DNA of 64,000 nucleotides from Eutrigla gurnardus (Eukaryota > Chordata > Actinopteri > Perciformes > Triglidae). A model generated the notes under the pieces. The model was not told the DNA's origin. It ran no database searches and worked only from the letters and a program-made list of their open reading frames with translations. Shown here one piece after another: positions 58,680-64,000 of this stretch. The stretch spans positions 15,884,866 through 15,948,865 of the forward strand of contig OY741264.1 in the NCBI GenBank assembly GCA_963514095.1. Direction: 5' to 3'. The translations under genes and the position numbers were made by a program. Numbering within the stretch: the stretch's first letter is position 1; every line of letters begins with the position of its first letter.

Positions 58680-58739
58680 CTGGCAAGTCAAGGCAGGTGA
58701 GCTTTTGTCAATATAGTGTATGTGATATTTCACCTCTGT

Positions 58740-58905
58740 ACACTCAGCATATTCGGAGCAGTGAGCTGCTAAGAAACTACGAGGGAGCAAATTTGGGTTT
58801 GATTTCTTGCTCAAGGACACTTCAACAGCAGGAGCCGGGGATCCAACAACAAAGCTTTTTGTTAAAGGACAACCCACTCTTCCCACTTAGCCACAGTCGC
58901 CCCTG
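58740..58905 (-). mobile_element. Degenerate tRNA-SINE fragment
   Basis: The segment 'ttgctcaaggacacttcaac' (58807-58826) and the terminal 'ttagccacagtcgcccc' are the reverse of a tRNA-headed SINE with 'gagctaaggggcgac'-type head and a 'gtgtccttgagcaa' body, related to the SINE at 17429. The B-box region reads 'ggatccaacaac', strongly decayed. No target duplication was seen. Confidence 0.5.
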
Positions 58906-61900
58906 ACTACATTACAGCGATAGCCCATGAAATTGAATATCTTCCTGTTGACCTTTGGCTGCAGTTTCTCTTTAAAGTGTCACATAATTCATTTTAACGG
59001 TCGGGCAGTTGTGACACCGAAGAGCACATATAGTTACACAATATAAACTCAATTATTACAGCACTCAGAATATGTGTGCTTGGCTCAAATAAAGTGAACA
59101 GACTTTCCCTTCTCCTACTGCACTTGATTCTACAGGTGCAGTCTAATGGATGCACCACACCATTTTTAGCAGGTACTCTCTCTCTCTCTCTCTCACTGCT
59201 GCTCCCCTCCTACCTCGCAGCTCCATTCTCTCCCCTTATCCCCTTAGAAATCCCAAGATAACCACTTTTAGTTCTACCTCCTTCTGACCGGCACTTTTTA
59301 CTCTGCATTATACCTCGGGCTCCAAATGGGTTTTTGGATTTATGTGCTCCAAATGACTCACAGCTGGGAGCATTTTACAAGTTACACAACATTTCTAAAT
59401 TGAATTAGTTAATACGTGTTTGTTCTTCTATCCACGTAGTTCATACAACAGAGCAGGACTGTTGTTAGCAATAATACTCTCAGTAGTTCTAACTTCATCC
59501 AATGCAAAAGTTTCAACTCGTTAGTGCAAAGTCATATTTTAAAGGACAGTTGGGCTATAATTTTGAGAGCAGTGACAAGGTGTAAACAAGCAAACAGGTT
59601 AGACAAAATCATCTAAACCATGCTTATTGCTTATTATGAGCTCCGTAACTTTAGCAGTGTTGACAGCATGCAGCCCTCCTGACCCTCTGTCCTTGCCTGG
59701 TTGCTGAATGTGGGCTAATCAGTGGCCAACATTAGCAAACCAGCCAAGAAGATACAACATGCAAATTAGACAGCTTTGAAGTTACCAGGAGTTGCATTTC
59801 TCCTTTTTTGTTAGAGGCTAATGTGGCCTTCAGGCTAATATAAACTGCCAGCCCCTCACCTCCAGTCTCTCTGCTGGATGCACAGAGACCAACCTGATAT
59901 GAGTCAATCTGAGAGCGTCCTCCCCCAGAAGCCATCCCATAGGTCGTTTACAAGCTGTTAATTACTAGCCATATTTATGTATATTGTTAGGTGGTAACCT
60001 CAGGCAGTCAGGTGACATAGTATAAAGAATGGCATAGTCACAGGAAGCAAAGGTAGCAGGCTGTGGTGTATGGATGTTTCAAACAAACACAGGACTTTTA
60101 CCCACAAGACCACTGTTCATATCCTGTGTGAAACCAAAAGTAGACGCTGACTAACTTCATATGTAACCTATGTTAATTTAGGTGCCCGATTTAGTTACAC
60201 TACCACCGTAGCCTTCCCAGTTTAATGTAATTATCCAATTCACATTGTGATCCTTTTGAATGTGTTACTAAATAATGTTTTACTGCCCAACAGTTTGTTT
60301 ACAATGTATCTGATATTACTGCTTGTGATTCATTCTGAGCTGGTTAGTAGAAAATGTATAGTAATAGAAGAAAAGAAAAGAAGTTCTGAGTTATAATAAA
60401 ACACATTTACTCAAATAAGCTGCACATAATGTGGGCGTCCACTGCAATAATGCCAAAAGCAAAGCAATGATAGTATGATTATAGTGATGAAGCAAACATT
60501 ATTCAGTAATTTTTGTTTCTCTGTAAACATTATAATATACAGTGCAATGTGTGTTTCTCACTGGCAGTGAAGACACTGACGTACTTTTTGTTAACCTCAA
60601 GCTCAAATCTGGATCCTTCATTCTAAGAAATTCCCTCTGCAAAGTACAGTTTTTTTTTTTCAACTCAAATATTATAACATATTTACTGTACTATACATTT
60701 TATTTTAGATTTTACCTGTACTCATCTTCAGTGATTTATACTCATAAGACAATACTTTGTTTCAAGTTTGATTCAAGATTAATTAAAGCAAAACACCTTG
60801 AAATCTACTTGTCTGCCATGTGTTTAAACACAGCTTTTGTCTTTACATTCATATCTTTCAATAGAGAATCCAAGCCACACCCCTTCCGGTTTCCCCATGG
60901 GACCTCTTTTTGGAAAAAAATATGACATCAGTCAATGAAATGAGACAAATAAAATGTTATCCCTTTTTAATTGTACCACAAAATATATCTATGAAGTTTA
61001 TCAATTTAAAAGATAATTTCGCAAGTCCCGAAAGTCTGTTTGCCGCCGATTTGTTATTATATCATTTAATTTGGTATGAAACCATTCAGTGAAATGCATC
61101 TCTTGTGTCGCGCAATGTACGTCACTAGTATGGCGCCATAGCTTGCTTGCTGGTTTACTTAGCTGCGTTCCATCACAATTGTAAAGCTATCTTATGATAG
61201 ATGTGTTTAATCCAGCAATGCTTTTAATCAGCCGGGTAGAGAAAGGAGTGCGATCTTTGGATGTGTTGTATCTCAAATTAGTTTTTTTCAGTCTGATACT
61301 TCAACACTTTTATTATTAACTATGACTTTCCTAGTGTGTACAATTGTATTTTAAATTGGCAACCATGTGTAATTATTGCCGCAATTAATTTGAGATCAAA
61401 AATGATTTGCCTCTTGCAAGTGACTACCGTACATTTATTTCCTAAATAAGGTCCCATGGTGATCCACCAGAAGGGGCTACGACCAAACCAATGTCTGACA
61501 GTTCATATTATTCACATTGACAACTTGTTGCCATATTGACAGGACAGTACTATGTGCCTTGTTCAGATTTTTTTTTTTTAAAGTAATAAAAATAATACAC
61601 TGGAAAAAACAAAAATATGAACATTTTGAACAAACCCTTGAAAAGCTCAGCAAACAAAGTGTTTCAGTGTTCATATCAAATGAAGAGCAGCAAGAACCCA
61701 AATATGTGCATATCAATTCATGGTGGAGACATGCAAGGAAGCTTTGTACAGTTGAATGAAGTCGTGTGGTTAGAAAGTGCTTCATGTTGTTTTCCCCCCC
61801 AGGTGACCTATCTGTGTCTCTATTCCATTCTATTCTAGTCCTCTCTCTTCCACTTGCAAACCAGGAGAGTTTGTCAAGTTAACGCAATGCAAATACAGAA

Positions 61901-62164
61901 TGATTCATTCACTTCCTTTGAAGTGTATGTACATGTGTGTGTGTGAGTACTGTTCACACATCTCTTATCCTGTCAACATATGACACGAGGGTTATACTTT
62001 TTACACACACACAAGCACCGACCTGAACACCATCACACACAATAATAACAAGTTGCAGATCTGCACTCTGATCATGTACCCAGCAAGCAGGCGTACGATC
62101 AAAATTTAACGAGACTGATCCATCACACAACCGCTGATGCGCGCGCACACACACACACACACAC

Positions 62165-62196
<32 letters not shown>

Positions 62197-62613
62197 GCGT
62201 AGAACACAGATAATCTAGCTCCATAATTCACTAACTGACTTGTGTTTTAGACGATAAACTTTGTGTGGAGTTAATTTGTATGCATTCACATTTCATATGC
62301 ACTCCTGTAAAAGGAGTAGGAGAAGACAGACAAAAATATATCTATTAATAAAAATTAAATATCGCCTCTAAAGCTATTCAAAACTGTTTTCGTAGTTACC
62401 TCACATATAGTGTGGTACCATACGTATTGTTATTTTCTTTTCGATTCAAAAGACATATCTCCATATAATATCTTCTCTCCCGTTCTCCAGATATTGGGGA
62501 AAGAGAGCTGTCTGTCACGGGTAGAAATACACAAAGCTGTAGGAGGAATAATAGCACACCTGCCTTAATTAGGATCGCCACACCCAACATGGTGCTTTGG
62601 ACAGGGGGTTCAG
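58906..62613. other. Long unrecognised stretch
   Basis: No convincing gene. The interval 60865-61140 ('aagccacaccccttccggtt' onward) resembles a repeat I associate with fish genomes, but no ends were found. A (CT)n lies at 59177-59194. Confidence 0.45.
62145..62196. repeat. (CA)n microsatellite
   Basis: About 25 CA units with CG interruptions. Confidence 0.97.
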
Positions 62614-62760
62614 TTAAAGGGGACCTAGTGTGCTCCTTGTCTACTGCATTCTTGTATTTCAGGTTACTACTAGAACATGTATACATGCTTTAATGCTCGA
62701 CAAAACACTTTATTTTTCCATCCTGGCTGCCCTCCTGCCCCCTCCCTCCCCAAAAGCTCA
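62614..62760 (+). mobile_element. Left-end fragment of a TTAA-type DNA transposon
   Basis: TTAA (62614-62617) is followed by 'aggggacctagtgtgctcc', and then 'ttactactagaacatgtata' and 'acactttatttttcc'. I recall a very common fish element beginning TTAAAGGGGACCTATTATGC with the same downstream order. The right terminus (expected 'aggtccccttTAA') was not found, so the copy is truncated. Confidence 0.6.
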
Positions 62761-63265
62761 GTCTGCTATAGCCTACTGCCCTACAAAGCCTAACTGCAGT
62801 AACTACGTTTTAAAAAATGCATCAAACTGCATGACCCCAGTTATCCAGCTTAAGTAACCCTAACAAAGGCAACTGGAGATAAGCGGTCACACAAAGCTGG
62901 TTATCAACTCCTTAAGTCAACCCAGGGTTTCCCTGTCGAGCTATGAGTGCGCGCACATGAAAGAGGCGGCGTTTGCAGCATTTGACCAATCATAAACATG
63001 GATCAGTCTACGGGCAGTGGAGCGGCATATTTCACATACGAGGAGCGAACCATAATCTTACAGAAAACGTACAGAAATACGAAGAAGTTAAACATAATAC
63101 AGGTAAAAGGCAACAGTATCTTCTACCAAATGCAGGAAGGACAGCTGGCAAAACTCGCTGACTGTGTGAATGCGTAAGTCGTATTAATAGTATTAATAGT
63201 CGTATAAAGACTGCCCCATCATGAGAGAACTACTAGATCTGACTGATTGAATGAATGCATTAACT

Positions 63266-63410
63266 GTGCTGATAGCTCAGTGGTTACCGCCCCATGTACC
63301 AAGGCTCCCTGCAGCGGTCCCGGGTTTGAGTCCACCCTGCGGCCCTCTTTTAAAGCATGTTGTCGCTCTCTCTCGTCCCTTCAACTCTCACTCTCTCTCA
63401 AAGGACATTT
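63266..63410 (+). mobile_element. tRNA-derived SINE (short)
   Basis: 'gctgatagctcagtggttac' carries an A box (63273-63284), and 'cccgggtttgagtcc' a B box (63322-63333), spaced as in a tRNA gene. The body 'cggccctcttttaaagcatg' then 'ttgtcgctctctctcgtccc' is the CT-rich body of a SINE common in teleosts. The acceptor arms do not pair, so it is not a tRNA gene. Confidence 0.75.
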
Positions 63411-63413
63411 AGG

Positions 63414-63451
63414 TTTATTTTCTTAACATGTTTACATGTTAAGAAAATAAA
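63414..63451. repeat. Perfect 18-bp inverted repeat with 2-base loop
   Basis: 'tttattttcttaacatgt' (63414-63431) is followed by 'tt' and its exact reverse complement (63434-63451). Confidence 0.95.
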
Positions 63452-63487
63452 TAGATAGTAGTAGTGCTCATATATGTAGATGCCATG

Positions 63488-63490
<3 letters not shown>

Positions 63491-63542
<52 letters not shown>
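63491..63542. repeat. (AT)n microsatellite
   Basis: 26 uninterrupted AT units. Confidence 0.98.
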
Positions 63543-63545
<3 letters not shown>

Positions 63546-64000
63546 TGACCTATGTGGTAAATTCTACCTACAGCGTGATATTGTCCATCTACTGCAGTGG
63601 CTAAGCATCTGCAATGCAGTGTGGTTGGTGCTGAGACAGATCTGCAGCCTCACTGAGTTTTAAAAGGAACTATTGCAAGCTTTCCAGTTACGTTTTACTT
63701 TAATAAACACTCTTTACACTGGCATGCATTGAAACACTATATTTTTCCAACTTCATTAGAAGACATTAACAGTTAATGTAGCGGCCTAATGTCTATCAAA
63801 AATGAATACTTAATAAAATAATATTTCTGAGAGGCCAATTACTCGAATAAGGGTCCTTGGCACAAGTGCCAATACACGCACGCACACACACACGCACACA
63901 CACCGAAAAAGATGTGCCAGTCAAAGTGTGACACCTGTGACATCCAAGCAGAGCTAGTAGTAATGAGTTTAGATGGTTTTACTGACAGTGAGTTAAGATA
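63543..64000. other. Unrecognised stretch
   Basis: Nothing identified apart from a short CA-rich patch at 63875-63903. Confidence 0.5.

Larger units (their letters stand above)
56620..58720 (+). mobile_element. Tc1-type transposon interrupted by a TTAA fold-back element
   Basis: A dead transposase gene (56679-57668) is followed by 'gatgtcact', a 975-bp fold-back insertion (57701-58675), and then the rest of the Tc1 right end, 'gcttttgtcaatatagtgta' (58701-58720). I recall 'cttttggccatatagtgta' as the right terminus of this Tc1 family. The left inverted repeat was not found; an ATAC microsatellite occupies its expected position. The transposon moved at TA sites; the final TA of the right end is present. 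Confidence 0.82.

Overview
The window looks like vertebrate, most probably ray-finned fish (teleost), intergenic or intronic DNA. It has long CA/TG, AT, ATT and ATAC microsatellites and poly-C/poly-G tracts. It also has a teleost-style mix of mobile elements: L2/CR1-type and Rex1-like LINEs, an L1/Tx1-type LINE, tRNA-derived SINEs, Tc1 elements, many hAT elements and TTAA-target transposons. I found no convincing host protein-coding gene, rRNA, functional tRNA gene or CRISPR array. Every open frame I could recognise belongs to a transposable element.

Layout. 1-8.5 kb: unrecognised DNA, a dispersed repeat (3.5-3.9 kb), a LINE 3' end (+, 4.1-4.6 kb) and a decayed L2-type LINE (-, 4.7-7.7 kb) with another LINE tail inserted in its reverse transcriptase. 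8.5-17 kb: a hAT element with an 8-bp target duplication and a retained BED-finger exon, a 155-bp hAT MITE, and two inverted copies of a 215-270 bp sequence 3.9 kb apart. 17-28 kb: a tRNA-SINE, a second L2-type LINE with internal deletions, two copies of an RTE-tailed tRNA SINE (one with an extra tRNA-like head), and a dispersed repeat carrying a 78-bp hairpin. 29.1-36.0 kb: a complete but dead 6.9-kb L1-clade element (-) with a 14-bp target duplication, poly(A), ORF1 and ORF2, itself hit by a TTAA fold-back MITE. 36-40 kb: nothing recognised. 40.3-48.3 kb: a Rex1-like LINE fragment, a THAP-domain transposon relic, a hAT element, a Tc1 fragment and a composite repeat. 48-64 kb: mostly unrecognised DNA with a hAT fold-back MITE, further dispersed repeats, a dead Tc1 element split by a 975-bp TTAA fold-back element, SINE remnants and microsatellites.

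The elements do not form a pathway. They form a layered insertion record: TTAA MITE into L1, TTAA MITE into Tc1, LINE tail into L2. Five insertions have exact 8-bp hAT or 14-bp L1 target duplications, two SINEs have 13-bp duplications, and two fold-back elements sit between TTAA copies. Autonomous partners are represented only by wreckage (BED-finger exon, THAP transposase relic). Family names come from recognised protein motifs and remembered consensus features, not from a database search.
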